Assembly (NCBI RefSeq): GCF_900114705.1
Contig: NZ_FOTW01000022.1
Span: 1 to 55,868 of the forward strand
DNA from: Rugamonas rubra
Lineage (GTDB): Bacteria; Pseudomonadota; Gammaproteobacteria; Burkholderiales; Burkholderiaceae_D
DNA length: 55,868 nt
Direction: 5' to 3'
How positions within the stretch are numbered: position 1 is the first letter of the stretch; every line of letters begins with the position of its first letter. Positions 1 to 7,696 of this stretch are shown here, one piece after another. A program made the translations under genes and the position numbers. A model generated the notes under the pieces. That model did not search any database. It saw only the letters and a list, made by a program, of their open reading frames with translations, and had not been told where the DNA came from.

Positions 1-1
1 C

Positions 2-121
2 ACCGGCAGGAACCTGGCGGCCCGCACGGTTGGCGCGCAGGCCACCGAGGTAGCCATCCGCGCGGGCGTGCTCAATCGCATGACCTCGCTGGCACGCCCT
101 CAGTCCGTCCGTATCGCGTAA
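2..121 (+). CDS. C-terminal fragment of an unidentified protein
   Basis: An open frame enters from the left edge at base 2 and runs 39 codons to a TAA at 119-121. The visible residues (start TGRNLAARTVGAQ, end PQSVRIA) show no motif I recognise. The protein is cut by the window edge, so neither start nor family can be judged. The composition is compatible with a real C-terminus, but so short an open frame in GC-rich DNA could be chance. Confidence 0.3.
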   Translation, partial: TGRNLAARTVGAQATEVAIRAGVLNRMTSLARPQSVRIA

Positions 122-296
122 ATTCATGGGGGAAGGGGAAAGTCCCAGTTAGACTCGATTTATGCAACAACGCCAGTGAAAGAAGTAGACCAAGCGTGGA
201 ATGAGCTATGAACGCGTTTCCCCCTCGGGCCTATTTTTGGCAATAGGTGCGAAGGTCCGAGATGGGGCGGAGCGGCAGTTCATTTGAATGAACCCG
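122..296. other. Intergenic region, no gene recognised
   Basis: Between the left-edge fragment and the bidirectional terminator I see no convincing start codon with ribosome binding site, no tRNA fold and no repeat. Base composition is less GC-rich than the flanking genes. Confidence 0.4.
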
Positions 297-339
297 AAAA
301 AAATCGGCGGCTCAGCATGTCGCTGAGCCGCCGATTTTT
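297..339. terminator. Bidirectional Rho-independent terminator
   Basis: A perfect 15-bp inverted repeat (301-315 paired with 323-337) encloses a 7-nt loop. It is flanked by seven A on the left (seven T on the minus strand) and five T on the right. It lies about 50 bp downstream of the last gene of the minus-strand exported-protein operon and would terminate it. The plus-strand T run could also stop transcription from the left-edge gene. Confidence 0.85.
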
Positions 340-389
340 CATCCGCAGGCCGCGCCGCTGAGCTTGCAGCGGGCGCCCTTCGGCCAGAC

Positions 390-1055
390 TTAGTCGCCCG
401 TGGTGGCGACTGGCGCGTCCGACGCCTTGGTCGGTGGGTTTTTCACGCCGACGGCGCTGAAGACCTTAGGTACTTTGGTGATCAGGTTGGCGGCCAGTTC
501 CAGCTGGTTTTTCAGGCTGCCGGCGGCGTCCTTGACGGTGCCCAGTTTCGACAGGTTGGCCGGGTTGCCGGTCAAACCGCTGATGACGCCCGACGATTGG
601 CCGACCAGTTCCTTGTCCTTCAGCGCTGCCAGGATGAAGTTGGAGGCGGCGCCGGCCAGCTTCTGCTTCTGCTTGGCGTCCATCTTCTTGATGTCTTCGT
701 TGGCGACCTTGTCGAAGTCCTTGGCGTTGAGCAGGGCGGCCTGCGACTTGACGATCTCTTGTTCGATCGCGCCTTTTTCCTTGGCGTCGGTTTTTTCGCT
801 GGCTTGTTTTTTCAGCGCGTCGATCTTGGCGATCTCTTCCTTCGAGGCCAGCGACGAGACCATCTGGTCGAGCGAGCTGCGCATCAGGGTTTCGGCGATG
901 CCGGCGTTTTTCAGGAAGCCGTCGACGTCGACGCTGGCGCCGCTCGAACCGCCCAGGCTAGGCAGCGACAGGCCGCCCAGGCCGGCTTGGGCGCCGGCGC
1001 TGGCGCCGAGGATCAGAACGATGGCTGCGGTTTGTACGGTGGTGCGGAAATTCAT
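390..1055 (-). CDS. Exported protein of unknown function (operon gene 5)
   Basis: A 221-residue protein that I do not recognise. Residues 1-24 form a classical Sec signal peptide with an AQA cleavage site, followed by a short Gly/Ser/Leu-rich stretch to about residue 42. A long Lys/Ala/Asp-rich region (about 60-175) follows and should be mostly alpha-helical. There are no cysteines and no further membrane segments, so a soluble periplasmic or secreted helical protein is likely. It starts 13 bp after the stop of the upstream 673-residue exported protein and is the last gene before the terminator at 297-339. That makes it the distal member of a five-gene operon whose products all carry export signals. 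Function is unknown. Confidence 0.8.
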   Translation of the reverse strand: MNFRTTVQTAAIVLILGASAGAQAGLGGLSLPSLGGSSGASVDVDGFLKNAGIAETLMRSSLDQMVSSLASKEEIAKIDALKKQASEKTDAKEKGAIEQEIVKSQAALLNAKDFDKVANEDIKKMDAKQKQKLAGAASNFILAALKDKELVGQSSGVISGLTGNPANLSKLGTVKDAAGSLKNQLELAANLITKVPKVFSAVGVKNPPTKASDAPVATTGD

Positions 1056-1068
1056 GGTGTCGCCTTCT

Positions 1069-3090
1069 TCAGTTGGTGGTGGGTAAAACGATTTTTGTTG
1101 CGAGCGTGCCCATCAGCTTGTCGGCCTCGTCGAGCACGTCCTGCAGGATCAGCTTGCTCACGTCGCCGGCGCGGCTGGATTTTTGGTAGCCGGTGCTTTT
1201 GAAGTTGCCTTCCAGGCCCTGCTTGGCGACGACGGCGCCGTCCTTGCGCTGGCGCAGGGTGTAGCGCGCCGTCATGGCGCGTTGGCAGGTGTCGCCGCAT
1301 TCCTCGGCGCCGGCGTCGACCCGCTGCACCGGCTGCACGCACAGGGCCACCGTCGGCACGTCCCACTTGATGGCGGCGCTGAAGCCGCTGCCGGCGTGGA
1401 TGGTGGCGTCGGCGATCTGGCGCACCTCGGGGGCGTAGTAGGGGCCGGGCATGGCGCGCGCCAGGGCGACCGAGCTGACGTTTTCGAAGTCGGGCGTCTT
1501 GACGGAACCGAGGCTCTCGGCGTCCGGGCACAGCGTGAAGGCGGTGGCGGACTTGGGCGCGGTGCCCAGGCGCAGCGCCTCGAACACGTCGCCGGCCTGC
1601 ACGGCCGGTTGGCCCTTGCCCAGCGGCAGCAGGGTGGCCAGCGCCGTGTCGGCGCCGTTGCGCGCGCCGGCCACCGCCTCGTAGACGGGGAACAGCACGC
1701 TGCGGCTCTTGCCGCCGATGTTGAACTGGGTCGGGTGCAGCACGTAGCCGGGTGCCTTGTTGGCGTAGACCTGGTTCGGCGTGGCAACCAGCACGCCGTC
1801 GGCGTCGGCGCGCTTGACGGTGGCCGTGTCGGGCTGGCCCTCGGCCATCTCGCCCATCTTTTGCGCCAGGGCCAGCAGGGCGTTCTTGATGGCGATCTCG
1901 CGCCGCGCCTGCGGCGCCAGGTCGAGGCCGCGCACCACGTCGATGGTCTGGGCGTCGTGGCCGGCGGCGGCGAACAGCACGCGGCCGCTGGTGTCGATCA
2001 GTTCGGCGTAGGCCTTGGCCTGGACGCCGCGCTTGGTCTGGAAGCCCAGGTTGGTGTTGGTCTCGTGCTGGATCGGGTCGCTCACGCGCAGGCGCACGAT
2101 CAGGTCGGGCGTGTCGCGCTGGCTGGTGGTGCTGCTGCTCAGGTCGGCGTTCTGCACCACCGCGCGCAGCAGGCCGGCGAAGCTGGGGTTGACCTGCACC
2201 ATGGTCAGCGGCGCCTTGGCGGCCAGTTCCTCGGAGAACAGCTGGGTCAGGTAGTCGGCCGAGAAGCCTTCCGGCACCTGGTCCATCACCACGGTGGCGC
2301 GCGGGCGCAGGCGGCCGTCGATCTTGCCGACGACGAACTTGTGGAAGCGCGCGCCGGTGCCGATGGCGTCGGCCAGGCCGATGCGGGCGACGGCGTAGTC
2401 GGCGGCGGCGTAGACCACCTTTATGTTCTGCGACTGGTCGTCGTCCAGGCTGTCGCCGGACTGGATGCCCTGGCGGTAGCCGCTCGACAGCAGCAACAGG
2501 CCGTTCTGCTGGCCGGTGACGGTGGTTTCGATGGTCTTCGGCTGGAAGTCGGCGCCGGCCTGCTTGCCCAGCTGGGCGATCAGCGCGGCCAGCGACTTGG
2601 CGTACAGCTTGTCCTCCTCGGCCTGCTTGCCGCCGCTGGTCAGCACCGCGGCCGGCAGCAGGGCCGCCGCCGCGTTGGTGCTGGTGGTGGTGAACAGGAT
2701 CTCGCCGGTGGCGACGTTGGTGAAGTAGACGCTGCCGGTGACCGGGGTCATCAGCTCGTAGTTGCCGTCGGCCTTGGGGGCGTAGTAGGCGGCCATGCGC
2801 GTCAGGTGGAAGGAGACGGCGAAGGTGTTGGCGGCCGACTGCTTGGTCAGCGCGCGGATGCGGCCGGCGAAGGCCGCCTCCAGCGTCGCCTTGACCTGCT
2901 GCTTCAGCTGGCCGATGTCCTGGCTTTGCATGAAGCGTTGGTCGATCGCCGTGTTGCCGGCGTTCCAGAACACGCCGGCGACGGGGAAGACCATGGCGTC
3001 GGCGCTGGCGGCGGCCTGGCCGGCCAGGCCGGCCAGGGCCAGCGCGGCCAGCAGGCGGCTGACGTTAAGATTGAGCATGGGGGTTTTCAT
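1069..3090 (-). CDS. Large exported protein of unknown function (operon gene 4)
   Basis: A 673-residue protein with a signal peptide at about residues 1-28 (hydrophobic core LLAALALAGLAG). The mature part begins with a mixed alpha/beta region and no obvious repeats. The C-terminal 180 residues contain five cysteines (LCPDAE, ALCVQP and the EECGDTC cluster), which could form periplasmic disulfides. I recognise no catalytic motif. It lies 7 bp downstream of the 534-residue exported protein and 13 bp upstream of the 221-residue one, so co-translation and joint function at the cell envelope are likely. The family is unknown to me; a large periplasmic or outer-membrane-associated component is only an inference. 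Confidence 0.8.
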   Translation of the reverse strand: MKTPMLNLNVSRLLAALALAGLAGQAAASADAMVFPVAGVFWNAGNTAIDQRFMQSQDIGQLKQQVKATLEAAFAGRIRALTKQSAANTFAVSFHLTRMAAYYAPKADGNYELMTPVTGSVYFTNVATGEILFTTTSTNAAAALLPAAVLTSGGKQAEEDKLYAKSLAALIAQLGKQAGADFQPKTIETTVTGQQNGLLLLSSGYRQGIQSGDSLDDDQSQNIKVVYAAADYAVARIGLADAIGTGARFHKFVVGKIDGRLRPRATVVMDQVPEGFSADYLTQLFSEELAAKAPLTMVQVNPSFAGLLRAVVQNADLSSSTTSQRDTPDLIVRLRVSDPIQHETNTNLGFQTKRGVQAKAYAELIDTSGRVLFAAAGHDAQTIDVVRGLDLAPQARREIAIKNALLALAQKMGEMAEGQPDTATVKRADADGVLVATPNQVYANKAPGYVLHPTQFNIGGKSRSVLFPVYEAVAGARNGADTALATLLPLGKGQPAVQAGDVFEALRLGTAPKSATAFTLCPDAESLGSVKTPDFENVSSVALARAMPGPYYAPEVRQIADATIHAGSGFSAAIKWDVPTVALCVQPVQRVDAGAEECGDTCQRAMTARYTLRQRKDGAVVAKQGLEGNFKSTGYQKSSRAGDVSKLILQDVLDEADKLMGTLATKIVLPTTN

Positions 3091-3097
3091 CGCGCGC

Positions 3098-4702
3098 TTA
3101 TTGCTTCTTGGTCTTGGCTTTCGGCTCGGCGCCGCCGCACTTGGTCAGGCACAGGGTCAGCAGTTCGCCCTCGGCCTTGCCGTCGAGCTCCTTGCCGGCG
3201 AAGGCGGCCTGGCCGGCGACGGCGCCGTAGACGGCTTCCATCGCGTCGCCCTTGCCCTTCAGGGTCAGGGTCAGGGTGACGCCTTCTGGGCCGTCCGATT
3301 TCTTCTCGATGGCGCCGACGCCGTCGATGTCGCGCAGCGCCTTGGAGAAGGCCATGCGCATCGGCAGCGTCAGGTTGGCGCCCTTGAATTCGACGGTGTA
3401 TTGGCGGCCGCGGGCGGCGCGGTCGGCCCAGTAGCCCAAGGTCGACGAGGCGAAGGAGGGCGCCATCATGCGCGCCACCTTTTGCGTCGCGGTGGCGGCG
3501 CAGGCTTCGATGTTGGCGCCGCTGGCCTGGGTGCTCTCGGCCATCGAGGCGATCAGCTCGCCGCCGGCGGTGGCGTAGGTCTTGACCTCGGCGTTGACGA
3601 CGCAGCCCATGTCGCCGGTGGACGGGTTGAAGTCGCCGGAAATCACGGTGGCCGAGCCGACCATCAGGAAGTCGGCGTTGGCCTTGCTGCGGGCGAATTC
3701 GGTGAACTTGGTCATCTGCACGCTGTCCGACAGCATGGCCAGGTTGATCGGCTTGTCGCCGAAGAACTTGCCCTTGGCCATGCTCGAGTCGAGCAGGCGC
3801 AGATCGTAGTCGCGCAGCTTGCCGGAGAACTCGTTGAGGAACAGCGGACGGCTGGTCGGCTTGGAGGTGTCCTGGTACTTGACCAGTTTCTTGTAGCTGG
3901 CCGTCTCGTGGCTGGAGGCGGCGACGTTGCGCGCGTTGATCGAGGCGCTGGCCGACTTGGAATTCGAGGCGGCGGCGTAGTTTTCCTTGGCCGACAGGGC
4001 GGCGGCCGAGGACTGGCTGCCCGACACGTTGCTGCGGTTGCCGGCGGCGAAGGACTCGTCGCCCGAGCGGGCCGCGACGGCGGTCTGCGAGCTGCCGTTG
4101 ACCTTGCTCGCCGAGGCCTGGCTGGCGTTGACGCTGGCGCTGTAGCCAACCGCCGAGTTGGCCGAGGCGCTGGCCGAGGAGGCGCGGATCGACTTGTCGC
4201 GGAAGGACGAGCCGGCGTCGTATTTCATCTCGACCAGCTCTTCGAGCGGCATGCGCAGGTCGCGCGTGCTGGTGAGGAACTCGTCGACCAGCATCAGGAT
4301 GCCGAAGGAGCGGTCGTTCAGCTTGTCAAGGTCGGTGCCACGGATGGCGTTCTTGATCTGCTTGCGGTCGACGTTGACGGCGACGCGGGTGACGAACTCG
4401 CCGCCCACCGATTCCTCGGAGGTGACGCGGATGTCGCGCATCTGCTTGGACACCTCGGCGACGATGGGGGCGAAGCGCTCCTCGCTGGCGTCGAGGGCGG
4501 TGGCGTCCTTGATGGCCTTGAGCACGGCGTCGCGCACGGCCTCCTGCTTGGCGGCGCCACGGATGGCGGCGGCGTTGCCGGCGCCCAGCGGGGCGCGGCC
4601 CTCGCCGATGACGGAATCGTCGGTCGGAGCGGCGTTGGCGCCGGCGGCGAGCGCGAGTGTACCCACGGCCACGCAAATGGCCTTTTTCAATACGTTATGC
4701 AT
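3098..4702 (-). CDS. Exported protein with Ser/Ala-rich central domain (operon gene 3)
   Basis: A 534-residue protein with a signal peptide at residues 1-25 (ending GANAAP). After it, a segment starting VIGEGRAPLGAG with an Ala-rich helix loosely recalls the N-terminal domain of LPP20/FlgT-type envelope proteins. Residues about 173-270 are strikingly low-complexity, almost entirely Ser, Ala and Asn, like a flexible linker or surface-exposed stalk. A structured domain of about 250 residues follows, with one Cys pair in the extreme C-terminus (LCLTKCGG). The reading frame is held throughout the low-complexity block, which argues that it is functional. The gene sits 7 bp upstream of the 673-residue exported protein. 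No confident function. Confidence 0.8.
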   Translation of the reverse strand: MHNVLKKAICVAVGTLALAAGANAAPTDDSVIGEGRAPLGAGNAAAIRGAAKQEAVRDAVLKAIKDATALDASEERFAPIVAEVSKQMRDIRVTSEESVGGEFVTRVAVNVDRKQIKNAIRGTDLDKLNDRSFGILMLVDEFLTSTRDLRMPLEELVEMKYDAGSSFRDKSIRASSASASANSAVGYSASVNASQASASKVNGSSQTAVAARSGDESFAAGNRSNVSGSQSSAAALSAKENYAAASNSKSASASINARNVAASSHETASYKKLVKYQDTSKPTSRPLFLNEFSGKLRDYDLRLLDSSMAKGKFFGDKPINLAMLSDSVQMTKFTEFARSKANADFLMVGSATVISGDFNPSTGDMGCVVNAEVKTYATAGGELIASMAESTQASGANIEACAATATQKVARMMAPSFASSTLGYWADRAARGRQYTVEFKGANLTLPMRMAFSKALRDIDGVGAIEKKSDGPEGVTLTLTLKGKGDAMEAVYGAVAGQAAFAGKELDGKAEGELLTLCLTKCGGAEPKAKTKKQ

Positions 4703-4755
4703 AGTTTGTCCTTGCTCGGCCGGGCCGAGGCGCGATTTTTTTGGGAGGGGGAGGC

Positions 4756-5250
4756 TTAGTCTTTTGGCAGTTCGACGACGATGTCGCCGGCGCGGATCAC
4801 AGTCTTGTCCTTGGTCTCGCTGATGCCGACGGCGCCGCCGGCTGCGTTGCTACCGCCGGCCGAGAGTATCGTCTTTTCGCGTTTGGGGAAGGAGCTGTCC
4901 ATTAACTCGGTGAACGCGGCCATATTCAGCAGCGGTTGCAGATTGGCGTTGCTGACGATCTCTTTATCGTCCTTCAGCCCCTTTTTGATGGCCGATTCCA
5001 ATGCCGCCAGCGCGGCGTTCTTATCGCCCAATTGGGCGCGGGCCTGGGCCGCCAGATAATAGCCGTCGTAGGCGTCCGGGGTTTTCTTGATCAGCTCCTC
5101 GGCGGTTTTGGCCGCCTCGGTGAAGTTTTTCTGCGTCAGGTTTTGGGTGGCGCGGGTGCGGATCGCCTCGGCGCTGGCGAAGGGGCCGCTGTCGCAGGCG
5201 GACAGCAGCATGGCGGCGGCGACCGCCGTGGTCAGGACGAGTTTTTTCAT
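4756..5250 (-). CDS. TPR-like lipoprotein (operon gene 2)
   Basis: The gene encodes 164 residues. The start is the ATG at 5248-5250, which overlaps the stop of the upstream lipoprotein gene by 4 bp (ATGA). The open frame continues upstream but loses all coding character there. Residues 1-19 are a lipoprotein signal with lipobox LSAC and acylated Cys19. Residues about 30-95 form two tetratricopeptide-like helical hairpins (pattern AEELIKKTPDAYDGYYLAA, then LGDKNAALAALESAIKKG), a protein-protein interaction scaffold. The C-terminal tail is Gly/Ala-rich and then strand-like. It is probably an outer-membrane-anchored adaptor for the larger exported proteins encoded downstream; that role is inference. 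Confidence 0.8.
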   Translation of the reverse strand: MKKLVLTTAVAAAMLLSACDSGPFASAEAIRTRATQNLTQKNFTEAAKTAEELIKKTPDAYDGYYLAAQARAQLGDKNAALAALESAIKKGLKDDKEIVSNANLQPLLNMAAFTELMDSSFPKREKTILSAGGSNAAGGAVGISETKDKTVIRAGDIVVELPKD

Positions 5251-5708
5251 CGGAAGTTTTTCGAGATGGTGATGGAGTAGGAGCGGCTGAACTTGTCCTG
5301 GCACAGACCCTGCAGCGCCTGGCCGGTGTAGCCGCTGTTGCTGTCGTTGCGCACCTGGATGTAGCACTTCAGCGTGGAGCCGTAGGCGCTCAGGTTGCCG
5401 GTCAGGGCGAAGCGGCGCGGGCAGTCCGGGTCGTCCGAATTGCGGCATTCCTCGGCCTGCACATACAGCCGCTCGGGGCCGCCGGCGACGGCGTTGAACA
5501 CGGCCAGATGGGCGCCGTCGGCGACGTAGCGGGCCTCGAGGACCTCGCGTTTGCCGCCGGCGTTGGGGCTCAGTTCGACCGTGTGGAAGGCCGACAGGTC
5601 CGGCGTGTCGTTCAGGTTTTGTGGATTGTAGGGGGCTTCGGGCGGGGTGGCGCAAGCGCAAAGCAGGGCGGCGGAAAACAGTGCGGCGACGGCGGAAACA
5701 GAACGCAT
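5247..5708 (-). CDS. Small lipoprotein of unknown function (operon gene 1)
   Basis: A 153-residue protein with a lipoprotein signal peptide; the lipobox reads LCAC with Cys19 as the acylation site. The mature part contains three further cysteines (AEECRNSDDPDCPRRF and KCYIQVR) plus one near the end (GLCQDKF), suggesting disulfide bonding in the periplasm. It is the promoter-proximal gene of the five-gene operon and overlaps the next gene by 4 bp. No good Shine-Dalgarno lies ahead of the ATG. No family recognised. The co-occurrence of two lipoproteins with three soluble exported proteins suggests an outer-membrane complex, which is inference. Confidence 0.75.
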   Translation of the reverse strand: MRSVSAVAALFSAALLCACATPPEAPYNPQNLNDTPDLSAFHTVELSPNAGGKREVLEARYVADGAHLAVFNAVAGGPERLYVQAEECRNSDDPDCPRRFALTGNLSAYGSTLKCYIQVRNDSNSGYTGQALQGLCQDKFSRSYSITISKNFR

Positions 5709-5741
5709 GGAGGACTTTGTTTCTAATTTGCAATGTCGCGA

Positions 5742-5771
5742 TATTAGCTCACATTATGAATCCGGCGCAAA
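5742..5771 (-). promoter_or_regulatory. Candidate promoter of the exported-protein operon
   Basis: On the minus strand a TTGCGC (-35, plus coordinates 5766-5771) and a TAATAT (-10, 5742-5747) are separated by 18 bp, about 35 bp upstream of the first gene. The surrounding 5709-5830 stretch is markedly AT-rich compared with the window. The -35 is a weak match, so this is a candidate only. Confidence 0.35.
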
Positions 5772-5830
5772 TTTTATTTACTAGTAATGCAATTTGTTAA
5801 TATTGTGTAAAGTTTTATCTAATATTATTT

Positions 5831-5996
5831 CGCCACCAGGCTGGTTTGAATGGTGGCGCGCGGTGTTTTCTATGCTAGGGAGAAAAAAGAACGGGTATGG
5901 CGATGCCAATCGTCGTGCGGAAATCGACACAATCATACTGATATGCTCGATCTATGCAACAAACAGTCAACCGGGGCGCGGTTTTTCCCGCGCCCC
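5831..5996 (+). promoter_or_regulatory. Leader region with two inverted repeats upstream of the DsbA-family gene
   Basis: The region 5709-6050 has no gene. It contains a perfect 8-bp inverted repeat CGCCACCA/TGGTGGCG (5831-5838 and 5851-5858). A GC-rich hairpin, GGGGCGCGG with loop TTTTTC and CCGCGCCCC (5973-5996), lies 55 bp before the DsbA-family ATG. The first could be an operator and the second a leader hairpin. Neither matches a riboswitch I know. Confidence 0.4.
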
Positions 5997-6050
5997 GAGC
6001 TCGCTACACTCGCTGCATTGCATTGTTGCCCAATTCGAGGAGCCCGACTG

Positions 6051-6737
6051 ATGAACACCCTGCGCCTGCATTACTTTTTCGATCCACTGTGCGGCTGGTG
6101 CTATGCCAGCGCGCCGGCCATCGCCGGCCTGGCCCTGGCCTTTCCGGACTCGCTGGAGTTCATGCCGTCCGGCCTGTTCGCCGACGAGGGCGCGCGCGAG
6201 CTGTCGGCCGACTGGGCCGACTACGCCTGGCGCAACGACCAGCGCATCGAGCAGCTGACCGGCCAGCGCTTCACCAGCGCCTACCGCGAGCAGGTGCTGG
6301 GCGGCGCCGGCGTGCGCTTCGACTCCGGCCCGGCCAACCATGCGCTGACCGCGCTGCGCGAGCTGGACGCCGACCTGGAATGGCGCTACCTGCAGGCGAT
6401 CCAGTTGGCCCGCTATGTCGACGGGCGCGACACGGCGCGGCCGGCGGTGCTGGGCGCCATCGCGGCGCAAGTGGCGGCCGAGTGCGGCATCGCCGTCGAC
6501 GCGGCCGAGTTCGCCGAGCGGCTGCGCGGCGATGGGGCGCTGCGGCAAGCCACCGCGCGCCGCGTCGCCGCCACGCGGGACGCCATGCGCCGCCTGGGCC
6601 GCTCCGGCGTGCCGCAACTGCTGGTCAGCGTGGCGGGGCGGCAGCATGGTTTGTCGGGCGAGGCCCTGCACGGCGGCCTGCCGGCGCTGGTGGCGACGAT
6701 ACAGCGACTGGGGCAGGCGCTGCCGCTGTCGGCCTAG
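6051..6737 (+). CDS. DsbA-family thiol oxidoreductase-like protein
   Basis: A 228-residue cytosolic protein with a thioredoxin-fold N-terminus and the active-site motif CGWC (Cys14-Cys17) in the context FDPLCGWCYASAP. This is typical of the FrnE/DsbA-family branch of small soluble oxidoreductases. A helical insertion follows, and a second thioredoxin-fold half contains the cis-Pro segment SGVPQLLV near residue 185. There is no signal peptide, unlike true periplasmic DsbA. The start is the ATG at 6051, preceded by GAGGAG at suitable spacing; an upstream in-frame ATG at 5850 would add a non-conserved extension. The gene is monocistronic. The substrate is unknown. Confidence 0.85.
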   Translation: MNTLRLHYFFDPLCGWCYASAPAIAGLALAFPDSLEFMPSGLFADEGARELSADWADYAWRNDQRIEQLTGQRFTSAYREQVLGGAGVRFDSGPANHALTALRELDADLEWRYLQAIQLARYVDGRDTARPAVLGAIAAQVAAECGIAVDAAEFAERLRGDGALRQATARRVAATRDAMRRLGRSGVPQLLVSVAGRQHGLSGEALHGGLPALVATIQRLGQALPLSA

Positions 6738-6776
6738 GCGGCGGACCGGGCGCGGCCACGCCACGCCAAACGGAAC

Positions 6777-6808
6777 GGGGCGGGCGCCGCCTACGCGTCG
6801 CCCGCCCC
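6777..6808. terminator. GC-rich hairpin between convergent genes
   Basis: A perfect 10-bp stem GGGGCGGGCG/CGCCCGCCCC (6777-6786 and 6799-6808) with a 12-nt loop lies between the DsbA-family gene and the convergent PRC-barrel gene. It lacks a T run on either strand, so a transcription-stop role is plausible but not secure. Confidence 0.4.
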
Positions 6809-6828
6809 GCCCGTGTTGCAACGATGGT

Positions 6829-7398
6829 TTAGTACTTGTCGGACTGGTCGGTCTTGCTGCCCGACAGGGTGCCGCTCTGGCTCAGCCCGCCGCCCTGGCT
6901 TTGCGTGCCGCCTTGGCTGCCGCTTTGCTGGGTGCCGCTTTGCAGCGAGCCGCTGCTTTGGCCCATCACGCTGCCGGTCGAGGTGACGCGGCCGGCCAAG
7001 TTCTGCTGGGTGCCGTAGAAGCCGTGGATGCTGCTGCTGAACTCGTTGCTGGCCATGTCCGGCCAGTCGTCCTTGTTGAAGCCGGGGGCGGCTTTCAGGC
7101 GCTCCTTGGACACGTCGAGCAGGAAGCGTTGGTTGGTGGTGTCCAGTTGCAGGCTTTGCCATGGCACGGCGAACAGCTTGTCGCCCATGCCCAACCAGCC
7201 GCCGAAGGACAGCACGGCGTAGGCGATCTGGCCGCTCTGCATGTCCAGCATGATCTCCTTGATGTCGCCCAGATCCTCCTCCTGCTGGTTGTAGACATCC
7301 TCGCCGATCAGGGTGTCGGCACCCATCAGGCGCGGTCCCGGGCCCTCGTCGTCGCGGTCGCGGTAGATGCCGAAGGTGTCACGGTCCGAATAGCTCAT
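6829..7398 (-). CDS. PRC-barrel domain protein
   Basis: A 189-residue protein. Residues about 20-95 have the PRC-barrel pattern (LIGEDVYNQQEEDLGDIKEI, then a strand with GQIAYAVLSFGGWLGMGDK and FAVPWQSL), a small beta-barrel found in stress and photosynthetic reaction-centre H-type proteins. From about residue 125 the tail is a Gln/Ser/Gly/Thr-rich low-complexity sequence, probably disordered. The start at 7398 is set by AAGGAGAAC immediately upstream; the longer open frame back to 7530 is not coding-like. No signal peptide. Such proteins are often general-stress proteins in Burkholderiales (family knowledge). It is convergent with the DsbA-family gene and divergent from the entD promoter. 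Confidence 0.85.
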   Translation of the reverse strand: MSYSDRDTFGIYRDRDDEGPGPRLMGADTLIGEDVYNQQEEDLGDIKEIMLDMQSGQIAYAVLSFGGWLGMGDKLFAVPWQSLQLDTTNQRFLLDVSKERLKAAPGFNKDDWPDMASNEFSSSIHGFYGTQQNLAGRVTSTGSVMGQSSGSLQSGTQQSGSQGGTQSQGGGLSQSGTLSGSKTDQSDKY

Positions 7399-7592
7399 CT
7401 TGTTCTCCTTTGCTGGTGGTGTTCCTCGTTGAAACAGTCCCGTCGCAGGATGGCCGGCTAGTCCTTGCTTGCCGTTGCCATGCGTGCGGCGGGTGTAGAC
7501 ATCATGCTCACAGTGCTGTCTTTTTGCCATCGGTGCACGCGCAGTGCCGCTGTAGGATAAAGTTTAGTTCCCGGGGAACATATGGCCTCCGC

Positions 7593-7622
7593 TTGACGGA
7601 TGTTAATTTATCAACATAGAAT
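7593..7622 (+). promoter_or_regulatory. Promoter and palindromic operator of the entD-like gene
   Basis: TTGACG (-35, 7593-7598) and TAGAAT (-10, 7617-7622) are separated by 18 bp. The spacer is filled by an interrupted palindrome ATGTTAATTTATCAACAT (7600-7617; 14 of 18 positions are symmetric). This fits a repressor site covering the promoter. It matches the 7-1-7 Fur pattern only weakly, so the regulator is uncertain. Confidence 0.55.
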
Positions 7623-7650
7623 TCCCCTCCCTTTCCACGTTGGAGCTCCC

Positions 7651-7695
7651 ATGTTCAAGCAGTTGGTGGTCGCCGTGATTTTCCGCATCAAATAG
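7651..7695 (+). CDS. Possible 14-residue leader peptide upstream of the entD-like gene
   Basis: An ATG at 7651 preceded by TTGGAG at 6-nt spacing opens a 14-codon frame (MFKQLVVAVIFRIK) ending in TAG at 7693-7695. The entD-like ATG follows one base later (7697) and has no Shine-Dalgarno of its own. The arrangement fits translational coupling by termination-reinitiation. It is too short for coding statistics, so this is a structural inference. Confidence 0.4.
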   Translation: MFKQLVVAVIFRIK

Positions 7696-7696
7696 C

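Noticed and set aside
1183..3279. Long open frames antisense to the exported-protein operon and to most other genes
   Set aside because: High GC with NNG/NNC codon bias keeps antisense frames open. Their translations are Gly/Ala/Val/Arg/Gln-rich without domains or ribosome sites.
4756..5733. A single 325-residue protein across both lipoprotein genes
   Set aside because: The upstream part is Arg/Pro-rich and out of frame with the clear lipoprotein at 5247-5708; the real genes overlap by ATGA.
7600..7617. Fur box upstream of entD
   Set aside because: Only about 8 of 14 defined positions match the 7-1-7 consensus, far below the site at 11241; kept as an unassigned palindrome.
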